A DNA stretch of 64,000 nt, from contig NZ_JACXZS010000002.1 of the NCBI RefSeq assembly GCF_014779795.1, positions 1 to 64,000 on the forward strand. Reading direction: 5' to 3'. This document shows positions 44,934 through 53,831 of this stretch, one piece after another. The translations under genes were made by a program, and so were the position numbers. Within the stretch, counting starts at the first letter, position 1. Every line of letters begins with the position of its first letter. The notes beneath the pieces are model-generated. The model was not told the DNA's origin. It made no database searches and saw only the letters and a program-made list of their open reading frames with translations. The stretch comes from Microbacterium helvum (GTDB taxonomy: Bacteria; Actinomycetota; Actinomycetes; Actinomycetales; Microbacteriaceae).

Positions 44934-46187
44934 TCAGCCGAGCGCGGCGAGCCACGCGTTCGCCGACGACTCCCACTGCGCGTACGCGTCGGGGTAGGCC
45001 GAGATCTGGACGGCCTGGGCGGCCTGCGTGAAAGTCAGGCTCTCCCAGCCCGGGATGTCGAGCAGCCCGCGCGTGCGGCTGCCGTTGGGGTCGCTCGCGC
45101 CCCCGAAGAAGGCGCGGCTCGCGCGCGCGGCATCCTGCACCTCCGCCTCGGTGCCCCAGCCGTAGCTGGGCCGCTGCTGGAACAGGCCCAGCGAGTCGCG
45201 GTCGCCCCACGGCAGATTGCGCAGCGAAGACTCCTGCATGGCCGTGCCGAGCGCGATCGCGATGCCGCGGTCGGGGACGCCCAGCTGGCGCCCGACCGTG
45301 ACGATCAGCTTGGCGTTGCCGACCTGCTCCGCGGTGAGCCCCGGGATCGAGGGGAGCGCCGTCGGCACCGTGATCGTCTGGCCCGGGTAGATGATCGACG
45401 ACCAGCCGAGGTTGTTCGCGGCCAGCACGGCGTTCGTGGTGACGCCGTGACGCTGCGCGATCGCGCTGATGGTGTCGCCGGCGACGATCGTGTAGGCCGT
45501 GCCGCCGGAAGCGGTCGCCGGGGGAGCCGACGGGGCCGGCGCGGGCGCGGGGGCGGGGGTGGATGCCGCCGGCGCAGCACTCCCCGGGATCGAGATCCGC
45601 TGGCCCGGGTAGATGATCGACGACCACCCCAGTCCGTTCGCCGCGAGGACCGCGTTCGTCGTGACGCCGTGGCGGCGGGCGATCGCGCTGATCGTGTCGC
45701 CGGCGACGATCGTGTACGTGCCCGCGGTCGTCGTCGGCGCAGCGGGGGCGGCAGGGGCCGCGGGCGCGGCGGCCACGGCGCCTGCCGACAGCTTCAGCGT
45801 CTGTCCCGGGTAGATGATCGACGACCACCCCAGACCGTTCAGTGCCAGCACATCGCCGGTGCGCAGTCCGTGGCTGGCGGCGATGCGGCTGACCGTGTCG
45901 CCACGGACCACGGTGTACGTCGTGGGCGAGGCGGCGGCGACAGCCACCGTGGGGACCGCCGCCACGGGAGCGGCGGCAGCGCGGGGCGCTGCGGCGGGCA
46001 CGGCGGCGACCGGATGGATGCTGCGCGGCAATGCGGCGGGCCCCGCCGGGGCCGAGGCATCCACGGTTCCGGCATGCGCGGGAACAGCGGAGAGCGTGAG
46101 AGCGATCGATCCGGCGACGGCCACGGGCACGCCGGCGAAGATCGCACGGGACCCGCTCGGAATGCGGGTGCTGCTGGTCTGTCGCAC
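44934..46187 (-). CDS. Secreted LysM protein with lysozyme-like C-terminal domain
   Basis: 417 residues from GTG 46187 with a GGGGGG site upstream. Signal peptide residues 1-39 (ending VPAHAG). Three LysM peptidoglycan-binding repeats at about 91-133, 158-200 and 232-274 are nearly identical to each other (GDTISAIA, GLGWSSIIYPGQ) and separated by Ala/Pro linkers. The C-terminal 130 residues (LGTAMQESSLRNLPWGDRDS, then GLFQQRPSYGWG) resemble lytic transglycosylase/lysozyme-like folds with a candidate catalytic Glu in MQES. Probably a cell-wall hydrolase. It lies between the kinase and the Rv2175c-like regulator genes. Confidence 0.87.
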   Translation of the reverse strand: MRQTSSTRIPSGSRAIFAGVPVAVAGSIALTLSAVPAHAGTVDASAPAGPAALPRSIHPVAAVPAAAPRAAAAPVAAVPTVAVAAASPTTYTVVRGDTVSRIAASHGLRTGDVLALNGLGWSSIIYPGQTLKLSAGAVAAAPAAPAAPAAPTTTAGTYTIVAGDTISAIARRHGVTTNAVLAANGLGWSSIIYPGQRISIPGSAAPAASTPAPAPAPAPSAPPATASGGTAYTIVAGDTISAIAQRHGVTTNAVLAANNLGWSSIIYPGQTITVPTALPSIPGLTAEQVGNAKLIVTVGRQLGVPDRGIAIALGTAMQESSLRNLPWGDRDSLGLFQQRPSYGWGTEAEVQDAARASRAFFGGASDPNGSRTRGLLDIPGWESLTFTQAAQAVQISAYPDAYAQWESSANAWLAALG

Positions 46188-46330
46188 GAGTTTCCCCCCT
46201 CAGTCGACTCCGAAAACGGTGTCACGGATGATGAAAGGTGTCAACGCCTGTCGTGTCGAGGGGGTGATGTGACTGCTGTGACGCAAGGGGAATGAGGGCC
46301 GCACCGGCTTCATCTGAGATAGTGGCTTCC

Positions 46331-46681
46331 GTGACCTCTGACGCTGTTTCGCCCTACGAGACCGACTGGCTCACCCTTCCCGAACTCGTGGAGGTGCTGG
46401 GCGAACCGCTCGGCCGCGTGCGCCGGCTGCTCGACGAGTTCCACCTCGTCGGCTCGCGCCGCGACGGTGTGCTCAAGGTGCCTTCGGTGTTCATCGTCGA
46501 CGGTGCGCCCCTGTCGTCGCTGCGCGGCACGATCTTCGTGCTGCACGACGCAGGATTCTCGGACGACGAGGCCATCGACTGGCTGCTCGCCCCCGAAGAC
46601 ACGATCGGCGTCGCGCCCGTCGCGGCGCTGCTGGCCGGCCGCAAGAGCGAGGTCCGCCGGGTCGCACGCGCCCTCGCCTGA
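46331..46681 (+). CDS. Rv2175c-like DNA-binding protein
   Basis: About 116 residues from GTG 46331; an upstream ATG at 46292 would add 13 unusual residues. A winged-helix-like N-terminal domain (WLTLPELVEVLGEPLGRVRRLLDE) is followed by a C-terminal domain with SLRGTIFVLHDAGFSDDEAIDWL. It matches Mycobacterium tuberculosis Rv2175c in order and pattern. That protein is bound and phosphorylated by PknL, which inhibits its DNA binding. Here it lies divergent from the LysM and kinase genes, as expected for a conserved partner. Targets are unknown. Confidence 0.82.
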   Translation: MTSDAVSPYETDWLTLPELVEVLGEPLGRVRRLLDEFHLVGSRRDGVLKVPSVFIVDGAPLSSLRGTIFVLHDAGFSDDEAIDWLLAPEDTIGVAPVAALLAGRKSEVRRVARALA

Positions 46682-46726
46682 CGCTACGACGAGCTCAGGG
46701 ACCGCAGCGGGCTCAGGGGCCAGGAG

Positions 46727-47821
46727 TCAGGTGGTGCGGACGGTCGCGGCGTGCGCCAGCTCGCGCAGCTCGCCGACGGCGGACTCGCCCAGGCGCGCAC
46801 CCGACAGCGCCTGATCCGCCTCGGCCGCGTAGTCCGCGATGAGTCGCTCGACGCGCTCCAGCGCCCCGGAGTCCGTGATCGTCTGCTGCAGTGCTGCGAT
46901 CTGGCCGGCATCGAGCCCGGGATCGCCCACGAGCTCGTCGAGCCTGCGGCGCGCCCCGGGATCCAGCGCCTCGCGCGTATAGGCGATCAGCACCGTCCGC
47001 TTGCCCTCGCGCAGATCGTCGCCCGACGGCTTTCCGGTGGCGCGCTCGTCGCCGAAGACGCCCAGCACGTCGTCGCGCAGCTGGAACGCCATGCCCAGCG
47101 GATGCCCGAAGCCCGCCAGCGCGGCCGCCTGCGAGGAATCCGCTCCCGCCAGCGCCGCGCCGATCGCGAGCGGCTGCTGCACGCTGTAGCGCGCCGACTT
47201 GTACGAGGCGACGCGCAGCGCGCGCTCGGCGTGCCGGTCGTCGGGCTCGGTGACGAACGCCGACTCCTCTGCCACATCGAGGAACTGGCCGATCGTCACC
47301 TCGCGGCGCATGTCCGCGTACTGTCTGCGCGCCGCTGCGGCGCGGTCGGGGGATGCCGCACGCAAGCCCTCTTCGAGCAGATCGTCGCTCCACGCCACGA
47401 GCAGGTCGCCGACGAGGATCGCGCCGGACCGGCCGAACGCATCCGCGTCGCCGTGCCAGCCCGCGCCGAGGTGCCGTGCCTGCAGTGCGCGGTGGGTGGC
47501 GGGGCGCCCCCGGCGGGTGTCGGAGTTGTCGATGAGGTCGTCGTGCACGAGAGCGGCCGCGTGGAACACCTCGAGTGCGGCCGCTGCGGCGATCACCGGC
47601 GCGGGCAGCTGCGCGGACGGCGACGAGAACTCCTCCACAGCCCTCCACCCGGCCACGCAGAAGCGCCCGCGAAGGCGCTTGCCGCCGGTCGCGGCGTCGG
47701 CTGCGGCATCCAGGAACACCGCCGCGTCGGCGCCGGCGTCGGCCGCGCCGGTCCGCTGCGCTGTGACGAATGTGTCGACTCGCTGAGAAATGGCTTCGAT
47801 CGGATCTGCGGCGGCGAACAC
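46727..47821 (-). CDS. idsA: Polyprenyl diphosphate synthase
   Basis: 364 residues from GTG 47821. Trans-isoprenyl diphosphate synthase of the geranylgeranyl diphosphate type. The first Asp-rich motif is HDDLIDNSDTRRG, the second is FQLRDDVLGVFGD; the residues before the first motif (LEVFHAAALV) are small, allowing a C20 or longer product. It supplies precursors for carotenoids, quinones or lipid carriers. A TAGGCT element lies 6 bases before the start, so the mRNA is probably leaderless. It corresponds in position to idsA2 of M. tuberculosis. The start is divergent from the DUF3040 gene. Confidence 0.93.
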   Translation of the reverse strand: MFAAADPIEAISQRVDTFVTAQRTGAADAGADAAVFLDAAADAATGGKRLRGRFCVAGWRAVEEFSSPSAQLPAPVIAAAAALEVFHAAALVHDDLIDNSDTRRGRPATHRALQARHLGAGWHGDADAFGRSGAILVGDLLVAWSDDLLEEGLRAASPDRAAAARRQYADMRREVTIGQFLDVAEESAFVTEPDDRHAERALRVASYKSARYSVQQPLAIGAALAGADSSQAAALAGFGHPLGMAFQLRDDVLGVFGDERATGKPSGDDLREGKRTVLIAYTREALDPGARRRLDELVGDPGLDAGQIAALQQTITDSGALERVERLIADYAAEADQALSGARLGESAVGELRELAHAATVRTT

Positions 47822-47885
47822 GGGCCTAGCCTAGTGACGAACGGCACGCGTACAATCGAGCCACCGGAAGTACAGAGGGGGATGC

Positions 47886-48257
47886 ATGCCACTCTCCGAA
47901 CAGGAGCAGCGCCTGCTGGACGAGATGGAACGCCATCTCATGCGCAACGACGCGGACGTCGTGAGCGCGCCGCAAGGCGGGCGCACCCTGAGCTATCGCA
48001 ACATCGTCTACGGCACCATCCTCGTGCTGCTGGGCATCGGCGGCCTGATCATGGGCGTTTCGCTTCAGGTCATCGCCGTCGGGGTCATCGGCTTCGTCGT
48101 GATGCTCGGCGGGGTCATCCTCGCCATCACCCCCGGACGCGGCGCCGGCAAGGCCCGCGTCGAGCCCGAGCGGCCGTCGAGACCGCAGACCAACAACAGT
48201 TCTTCGTTCATGGATCGCATGAACGACCGCTGGGACAAGCGGCAGGAGGAGCGCTGA
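47886..48257 (+). CDS. DUF3040 membrane protein
   Basis: 123 residues. The opening MPLSEQEQRLLDEMERHLM is the hallmark of DUF3040, an actinobacterial membrane family with no known function. Two membrane helices at about residues 40-60 and 64-84 are followed by a charged C-terminal tail with RPSRPQTNNSSSF. A family member is encoded just before mraZ in many actinobacteria, suggesting a link with division or wall synthesis. A strong terminator follows the gene. Confidence 0.9.
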   Translation: MPLSEQEQRLLDEMERHLMRNDADVVSAPQGGRTLSYRNIVYGTILVLLGIGGLIMGVSLQVIAVGVIGFVVMLGGVILAITPGRGAGKARVEPERPSRPQTNNSSSFMDRMNDRWDKRQEER

Positions 48258-48300
48258 GCGTCCCCGCCCTTTGACCAGCACCGCCGCCTGAAACGGCACA

Positions 48301-48333
48301 GAAGCACCGACCTTCGGGTCGGTGCTTTTTTGT
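48301..48333 (+). terminator. Rho-independent terminator before the dcw cluster
   Basis: An 11-bp stem, AAGCACCGACC and GGTCGGTGCTT, closed by a TTCG tetraloop and followed by six T residues. It ends DUF3040 transcription and isolates the mraZ promoter. Confidence 0.92.
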
Positions 48334-48390
48334 TGCCCGCGCGACCCCCTCAGGGAGCTCACAGGGAGCGCTCAGCATCGAATCGATGGT

Positions 48391-48420
48391 GAAGTGGAGG
48401 AGAGTGGAGTAAAGTGGCGT
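48391..48420 (+). promoter_or_regulatory. MraZ-type operator: three 10-bp direct repeats
   Basis: GAAGTGGAGG, AGAGTGGAGT and AAAGTGGCGT follow each other exactly, one turn of DNA each, with AGTGGnG invariant. They lie 40 bp before the mraZ start. MraZ proteins in other bacteria bind such tandem boxes at their own promoter to repress the dcw operon, so this is very likely the autoregulatory site. Confidence 0.85.
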
Positions 48421-48459
48421 GCAACCCGGGGGGCCGGACGAAGGGGGTGTGATGTACCG

Positions 48460-48891
48460 ATGCTGTTGGGCACGCACACACCCAAGCTCGATGACAAAGG
48501 TCGCGTCATCCTCCCGGCGAAGTTCCGCGACGATCTCGGTGGGGGTGTCGTCGTGACGCGCGGGCAGGATCGCTGCCTGTACGTGTTCAGCGAGGCGGAG
48601 TTCGAGCGGGTGCACGAGCGCATCCGTGAAGCGCCGCTCGCCAACAAGCAGGCGCGGGACTTCCTGCGCATGTTCCTCTCGGGCGCGAGCGCCGAGAAGC
48701 CCGACAGTCAGAACCGCATCACCATCCCCCCTCCGCTGCGCGCCTACGCCGGCCTGGAACGCGAACTCGTCGTCACCGGCGTGGGCGCCCACGCCGAGAT
48801 CTGGAACGCCGACGCGTGGAACTCCTACGCAGAGGCCAACGAAGAGAGCTACGCCGAGCTGGAGCAGGAGGTGATCCCGGGACTGTTCTGA
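48460..48891 (+). CDS. mraZ: Transcriptional regulator MraZ
   Basis: 143 residues from ATG 48460. AbrB-like ring-forming DNA-binding protein made of two SpoVT-AbrB folds: [25 protein letters not shown] in the first and [24 protein letters not shown] [18 protein letters not shown] in the second. It is the first gene of the division and wall cluster and is preceded by its tandem operator boxes. The ribosome site is GAAGGGGGTG, about 10 bases upstream. Confidence 0.95.
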   Translation: MLLGTHTPKLDDKGRVILPAKFRDDLGGGVVVTRGQDRCLYVFSEAEFERVHERIREAPLANKQARDFLRMFLSGASAEKPDSQNRITIPPPLRAYAGLERELVVTGVGAHAEIWNADAWNSYAEANEESYAELEQEVIPGLF

Positions 48892-49009
48892 CACCCCAGG
48901 CCCCGACTCCCAGCCGCTCACGCCCTGGCACACTTCCCCGGTGCCAGGTCAGAGCGGATGGGGATCAGGACCGGGGGAGGAGGAGCAGCCGAGGCCCCGG
49001 CACATCATC

Positions 49010-49981
49010 ATGGACCTTCGCGACATCCACACTCCGGTCATGCTCGAGCGCTGCATCGAGCTGCTCGCTCCCGCGCTGCAGCGCGACGGGGCCGTCTTCG
49101 TCGACGCGACGCTCGGCATGGGCGGCCACTCCGAGGCGTTCCTCGAGCGGTTCCCGGGCCTGCACCTGGTCGGACTCGACCGCGACACCGACGCACTGCG
49201 CATCGCGGGCGAGCGCCTGGCACCGTTCGCAGATCGCGTCACGCTGGTCCACACCGTCTACGACGGGATCGCGGATGCCGTCACGTCGGCCGGTTTCGGG
49301 CACGCCGACGGCATCCTCTTCGACCTCGGCGTCTCGTCGCTGCAGCTCGACCTGGCAGACCGCGGCTTCGCCTACGCGCAGGACGCGCCCCTGGACATGC
49401 GGATGGACCAGTCGGCGGGAACGACCGCCGCCGACATCCTCGCGAGCTACGGCGAAGGCGATCTGCGCCGCATCTTCGAGCGCTACGGCGAAGAGAAGCT
49501 CGCCGGCCGCTACGCCCGGGCGATCATCGCCGCGCGGGCCGAGGCGCCCATCGAGCGCTCAGGCCGGCTCGTCGAGATCCTGCAGGCCGCCACGCCGGCG
49601 GCCGTGCAGCGCACCGGCCACCCCGCCAAGCGCGTGTTCCAGGCGCTGCGCATCGAGGTCAACCGTGAGCTGTCGGTGCTCGACCGCGCCGTCCCCTCGG
49701 CGCTCGGCATCCTGCCGGTCGGCGGCCGCATCGTCGTGCTGTCGTACCAGTCGCTGGAGGACCGCCTCGTCAAGCGCGCGTTCGCCGAGGCCTCGGCCTC
49801 GACGGCTCCGGCCGGCCTGCCGGTCGAACTGCCCGAACACGCGCCCAGGTTCCGACTGCTCGTCAAGGGAGCCGAGCTCGCCACCGAAGAGGAGCGCGCG
49901 GCCAATCCGCGCGCGACGCCCGTTCGGCTGCGTGCCGCCGAGCGACTGAGGCCCGAGCACGAAGGAGGAGGTGCCGCATGA
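49010..49981 (+). CDS. rsmH: 16S rRNA (cytosine(1402)-N(4))-methyltransferase
   Basis: 323 residues from ATG 49010; an in-frame GTG at 48941 is possible, and a strong GGGGGAGGAGGAG lies 25-35 bases before the ATG, so the start is not certain. It methylates N4 of C1402 in the ribosomal P site using SAM. The SAM motif is [16 protein letters not shown], with [14 protein letters not shown], the MRMDQS region and a late [12 protein letters not shown]. The stop overlaps ftsL by 4 bp. Confidence 0.95.
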   Translation: MDLRDIHTPVMLERCIELLAPALQRDGAVFVDATLGMGGHSEAFLERFPGLHLVGLDRDTDALRIAGERLAPFADRVTLVHTVYDGIADAVTSAGFGHADGILFDLGVSSLQLDLADRGFAYAQDAPLDMRMDQSAGTTAADILASYGEGDLRRIFERYGEEKLAGRYARAIIAARAEAPIERSGRLVEILQAATPAAVQRTGHPAKRVFQALRIEVNRELSVLDRAVPSALGILPVGGRIVVLSYQSLEDRLVKRAFAEASASTAPAGLPVELPEHAPRFRLLVKGAELATEEERAANPRATPVRLRAAERLRPEHEGGGAA

Positions 49982-50577
49982 GCACCACCGCGCTGAGCGC
50001 GCCGGGGCTGCCCCGGCGCAGCGCCGCGCCGGATCGGTCGGAGGCGCCCCGCCGCCGACTGCGGATCGTCGAGGCGCCGGCCCGCCGACGCCGGCCGAAG
50101 CTCCTCTACGGCATCGTCGCGGTCGCGGGCGCGTTCCTCATCGCGGCGGCCCAGATGTCGCTGTCGCTCATGACGACGCAGGGCACCTACGAGCTGTCGA
50201 GCCTGGCGAAGGAGCAGCGCGACCTCACGTACCAGAAGCAGATCCTGTACGACGACGTCGCCGGGCTCAGTTCACCCCAGTACCTCGCCGCGAACGCGGC
50301 CGCCCTGGGGATGGTGATCAACGAGGCGCCGAGCTATCTGCGACTCAGCGACGGCGCGATCCTCGGGCCGTCCGAGGTCGCGATGGGCTCGTCGTCGGTG
50401 GACGCGATCGGCCGCGGATCGGTCGCGAACGCGCTGATCAGCGACACCCCCCTGGTGACCGTCCCGGACGCGACGATCGGCGGGCTGCCCGTCGAGGTGG
50501 CGGATCCGGTGGACGGCGGGGTCGGCAACACTCCGCCGCCGATCACCGACGGACTGCCCACCCCGAGCACACACTGA
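49978..50577 (+). CDS. ftsL: FtsL-like division protein
   Basis: 199 residues. A basic cytoplasmic N-terminus of about 45 residues leads to one membrane helix ([21 protein letters not shown]) and a short coiled coil ([21 protein letters not shown]). It ends in a long Gly/Pro/Thr-rich extracellular tail. Position between rsmH and ftsI, topology and coiled coil identify it as the actinobacterial FtsL (Rv2164c-like), which in known systems activates FtsWI with FtsB. The C-terminal tail is longer than in classical FtsL and its role is unclear. Confidence 0.83.
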   Translation: MSTTALSAPGLPRRSAAPDRSEAPRRRLRIVEAPARRRRPKLLYGIVAVAGAFLIAAAQMSLSLMTTQGTYELSSLAKEQRDLTYQKQILYDDVAGLSSPQYLAANAAALGMVINEAPSYLRLSDGAILGPSEVAMGSSSVDAIGRGSVANALISDTPLVTVPDATIGGLPVEVADPVDGGVGNTPPPITDGLPTPSTH

Positions 50578-50583
50578 ATCACG

Positions 50584-52371
50584 ATGACCACCCGAAGCAC
50601 GAGAAGTCCCCGCCGCCGCACCGTCGTGGCCCTCGCCGTCGTTCTCGCGGTCCTCGCCGGTTTCGTGGTGCGGCTCGTCGACATCCAGGTCGTCAACGCG
50701 GACGAGCACATCCAGGACTCGAAGTTCGCCTTCGCGGGATCGCAGAAGCTGTACGGCACGCGTGGCTCGATCGTCGATGAGAGCGGGCAGACGCTGGCCG
50801 GCAGCATCCTCCGCTACGACTGCCAGGTCAATCCGCTGCTGATCACGCAGGTCGACGCCGAGGTGCTCGAGAAGAAGTCGAAGTCGCGCCTGTGGGCCGA
50901 CGTGTCGAACGACGTCGCCGAGATCCTCGGCGAGACGCCCGAGGACGTGCGCGCGATCGTCGGCGACGCACTGGCGGGCAACGAGGCGACTCAGTACGCC
51001 AAACTCAAGAACGGGGTCTCGACGGAGCAGTACCGGGCACTCGCCGACCTGAAGACGCCGTACATCTTCTGCGCCCCGCATCCGGCGCGCGCCTACCCCG
51101 ACGGCGCCGTCGCGGGCAACCTGCTCGGGTTCATGGGCACCGACGGCGAGGCGCTCGAAGGCCTGGAGAAGTCGCAGAACGCGTGCCTCGCGGCGACGAA
51201 CGGCGAGCGCACGTACGACAAGGGCAATGACGGCGTCGTCATCCCTGGCACTGAGAAGGACGACCCGCCGACCGACGGCGGCACACTGCAGCTCACCATC
51301 AACCGCGACCTGCAGTGGTATCTGCAGCAGCTCATCGCCGAGCAGACGCAGAACATGGTCGCCCAGCACGGGTCGATCCTCGTCTACGAGGTGAAGACCG
51401 GGAAGGTGCGCGCAGCGGCCGAGTATCCGACCGTCGATCCCAACAACGTCGACGGCACGCCCGACCCCGACAACCGCGCGAGCCAGATCTTCCGGTATGC
51501 GTTCGAGCCGGGCTCGACGTTCAAGGCGCTCACGGCGGCGACGCTCATCGACGCCGGCGGGCAGTCGCCCACCTCGACCGTGGTCGCCTCGAGCGAGGAG
51601 TTCTTCGCCGACGGCGCCCGCGTGCGCGACGCGTTCAAGCACCCCGCGTACACGTACACACTCGCGGGCGTGCTGATCGACTCGTCGAACGCCGGCATCT
51701 CGAAGTTCAGCGAGAAGATCGACAAGCAGACGCGGTACGACTACTTCAAGAAGTTCGGGATCGGCGAGGGCACCGACTCCGGCTACCCCGAAGAGGCTCC
51801 GGGCCTCGTCTATCCCGCCGACGAGTGGGGCACGCAGACGACCCTCAACACCTCGTTCGGACAGGGCGTCATGACCACCATGCCCGAGCTCGCCAGGGCG
51901 TACGGCGCGATCGTGGGCGGGGGCGTCGAGATGCCGCTGCAGATCATCGAGTCGTGCACGAAGCCCGACGGCACCGTCGTGAAGCCGGAGGTCGCCGAGC
52001 CGAAGCGCGTCATCAGCGAGAGCACGTCCGCGCAGATGCGCGAGATGCTCGAGAACGTCTTCCTGCAGGCCAACTACGCCAAGGCCGTAGCCATCCCGGG
52101 CTACCGCATCGGCGGCAAGACCGGTACCGGTGAGAAGCACGACGAAGTCACCGGCGGCTACAAGCAGGGCGTCTATTACACGACCATGGTGGGCTTCGCC
52201 CCGGCCGACGACCCCGAGTACGTGGTCGTCGTCACTCTGGACGAGCCGACGAAGGTAACATCGTCAGCGGCCAACGCGACCGCGTTCCAGAAGGCCATGA
52301 CCCAGGTCCTGAAGACGTACCGCGTCATGCCTTCCACGACGTCGCCGGTGCTGCTGCCCAAGTTCGGGTAG
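50584..52371 (+). CDS. ftsI: Division transpeptidase FtsI (PBP3, class B)
   Basis: 595 residues. One membrane helix (VVALAVVLAVLAGFVVRLVD), a dimerisation domain, and a transpeptidase domain with catalytic Ser near 311 (GSTFKAL), the SSN motif near 365 and KTGTGEK near 511. It cross-links septal peptidoglycan in complex with FtsW. No PASTA domains are present. It starts 6 bp after ftsL. In most dcw clusters murE follows; here murF follows after 47 bp. Confidence 0.95.
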   Translation: MTTRSTRSPRRRTVVALAVVLAVLAGFVVRLVDIQVVNADEHIQDSKFAFAGSQKLYGTRGSIVDESGQTLAGSILRYDCQVNPLLITQVDAEVLEKKSKSRLWADVSNDVAEILGETPEDVRAIVGDALAGNEATQYAKLKNGVSTEQYRALADLKTPYIFCAPHPARAYPDGAVAGNLLGFMGTDGEALEGLEKSQNACLAATNGERTYDKGNDGVVIPGTEKDDPPTDGGTLQLTINRDLQWYLQQLIAEQTQNMVAQHGSILVYEVKTGKVRAAAEYPTVDPNNVDGTPDPDNRASQIFRYAFEPGSTFKALTAATLIDAGGQSPTSTVVASSEEFFADGARVRDAFKHPAYTYTLAGVLIDSSNAGISKFSEKIDKQTRYDYFKKFGIGEGTDSGYPEEAPGLVYPADEWGTQTTLNTSFGQGVMTTMPELARAYGAIVGGGVEMPLQIIESCTKPDGTVVKPEVAEPKRVISESTSAQMREMLENVFLQANYAKAVAIPGYRIGGKTGTGEKHDEVTGGYKQGVYYTTMVGFAPADDPEYVVVVTLDEPTKVTSSAANATAFQKAMTQVLKTYRVMPSTTSPVLLPKFG

Positions 52372-52418
52372 CACCTCCCCAGTACCGGATCGCTGCTTAG
52401 GGTCGGAGTACCTCCCAC

Positions 52419-53831
52419 ATGATCGCGTTCACCATCGCACAGCTTGCGCATGCCGTCTCGGGCGAGGCGGTGCTCGCCGGCGACGACACGCTCGACACCG
52501 TCGTGTCGGGCGCCGTCGACACCGACTCGCGCCTCATGGCCCCCGGCGGCATCTTCGTCGCCAAGCCCGGCGAATCCACCGACGGGCACCTGTTCGTCGA
52601 CGCCGCCGTCGCCGCCGGCGCGGTCGTCGCCATCGTCGAGCACACCGTCGAGACCGCGGTCACCCAGATCGTCGTGGCGGACGCGGTGGCGGCGTTGGCC
52701 GACCTCGCGCGCGTCGTGGTGAAGAGAGTGAGGGATGCCGGAGACCTGCGTGTGGTCGGGATCACCGGCTCGAACGGCAAGACGACGACGAAGAACCTGC
52801 TCGCCCGCATCCTCGAAGGCGAAGGCGAGACCGTCGCGCCCAAGGCGTCGTTCAACAACGAGGTCGGAGCGCCGCTCACGATGCTGCGCGTCACCGAGTC
52901 CACACGGTTCCTCGTGAGCGAGTTCGGTGCCAGCGGACCCGGTGCCATCGCCCGCCTCGCCGGGCTCGTCGACCCCGACGTCGCCGTCGTGCTCATGGTC
53001 GGCATGGCGCACGCGGGCGGCTTCGGCGGGATCGAAGGCACCTTCCACGCCAAGTCCGAGCTCGTGAAGTCGCTGCGCGCCGGGGGAGTCGCCGTCCTCA
53101 ACGCCGACGACGCCCGCGTGGCCGCCATGGCGCCCATCGCCGCCGAGCACGGCGCGAGCGTGCGCTGGTTCGGCCGCGGCACCGAGGCGCAGGTGCGGGC
53201 CGACGACGTCGTCGTCACGGCATCCGGAACGTCCTTCACCGTCACCGCAGACGGCGAGTCGCTGCCGCTGCGGCTGCGCGTGCTCGGCGAGCACCACGTC
53301 ATGAACGCCCTGGCCGCGATCGCCGCAGCCACGACGCTCGGCGTGAGCCTCGCCGATGCCGTCGCGCGCCTGGAGACGGTCGAGATCGCCGAGCGCTGGC
53401 GCATGCAGCCGCTGGGCTCGGACCGCGTGCGCATCATCAACGACGCCTACAACGCCAGCCCCGACTCGATGGCGGCCGCGCTGCGCACGCTGGCGCAGAT
53501 CACCGGACCCGACGAGCGCACCGTCGCGGTGCTGGGCGCCATGAGCGAGCTCGGCGAGTACACCGAAGAGGAGCACGATCGCGTCGGCCTGCTCGCGGTG
53601 CGCCTGGGGATCCAGCGCATCGTCGTCGTGGGCGACGGCGCACGCCGGATGTACCTCGAGGCCGTCGCGCAGGGCTCGTGGGACAACGAGGCCGTCTTCT
53701 TCTCGACCGCCGACGAGGCGTTCGCCTACCTGCAGGGCGAGCTGCGCGACGGCGACCGCGTGCTCGTGAAGTCCTCGAACTCGGCCGGGCTCCGGTTCCT
53801 GGGCGATCGTCTGGGAGAATCGTTCTCGTGA
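52419..53831 (+). CDS. murF: UDP-MurNAc-tripeptide--D-Ala-D-Ala ligase
   Basis: 470 residues. ATP-dependent ligase adding D-Ala-D-Ala to the UDP-MurNAc-tripeptide. The P-loop is GITGSNGKTTTKNLLA near residue 112, followed by FNNEVGAPLTML. The central domain ends VLGEHHVMNALAAIAA, and the C-terminal domain has WRMQPLGSDRVRIINDAYNASPDSM, the MurF signature. A TAGGGT element at 52398-52403 suggests an internal promoter just before it. The stop overlaps the GTG of mraY. Confidence 0.95.
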   Translation: MIAFTIAQLAHAVSGEAVLAGDDTLDTVVSGAVDTDSRLMAPGGIFVAKPGESTDGHLFVDAAVAAGAVVAIVEHTVETAVTQIVVADAVAALADLARVVVKRVRDAGDLRVVGITGSNGKTTTKNLLARILEGEGETVAPKASFNNEVGAPLTMLRVTESTRFLVSEFGASGPGAIARLAGLVDPDVAVVLMVGMAHAGGFGGIEGTFHAKSELVKSLRAGGVAVLNADDARVAAMAPIAAEHGASVRWFGRGTEAQVRADDVVVTASGTSFTVTADGESLPLRLRVLGEHHVMNALAAIAAATTLGVSLADAVARLETVEIAERWRMQPLGSDRVRIINDAYNASPDSMAAALRTLAQITGPDERTVAVLGAMSELGEYTEEEHDRVGLLAVRLGIQRIVVVGDGARRMYLEAVAQGSWDNEAVFFSTADEAFAYLQGELRDGDRVLVKSSNSAGLRFLGDRLGESFS

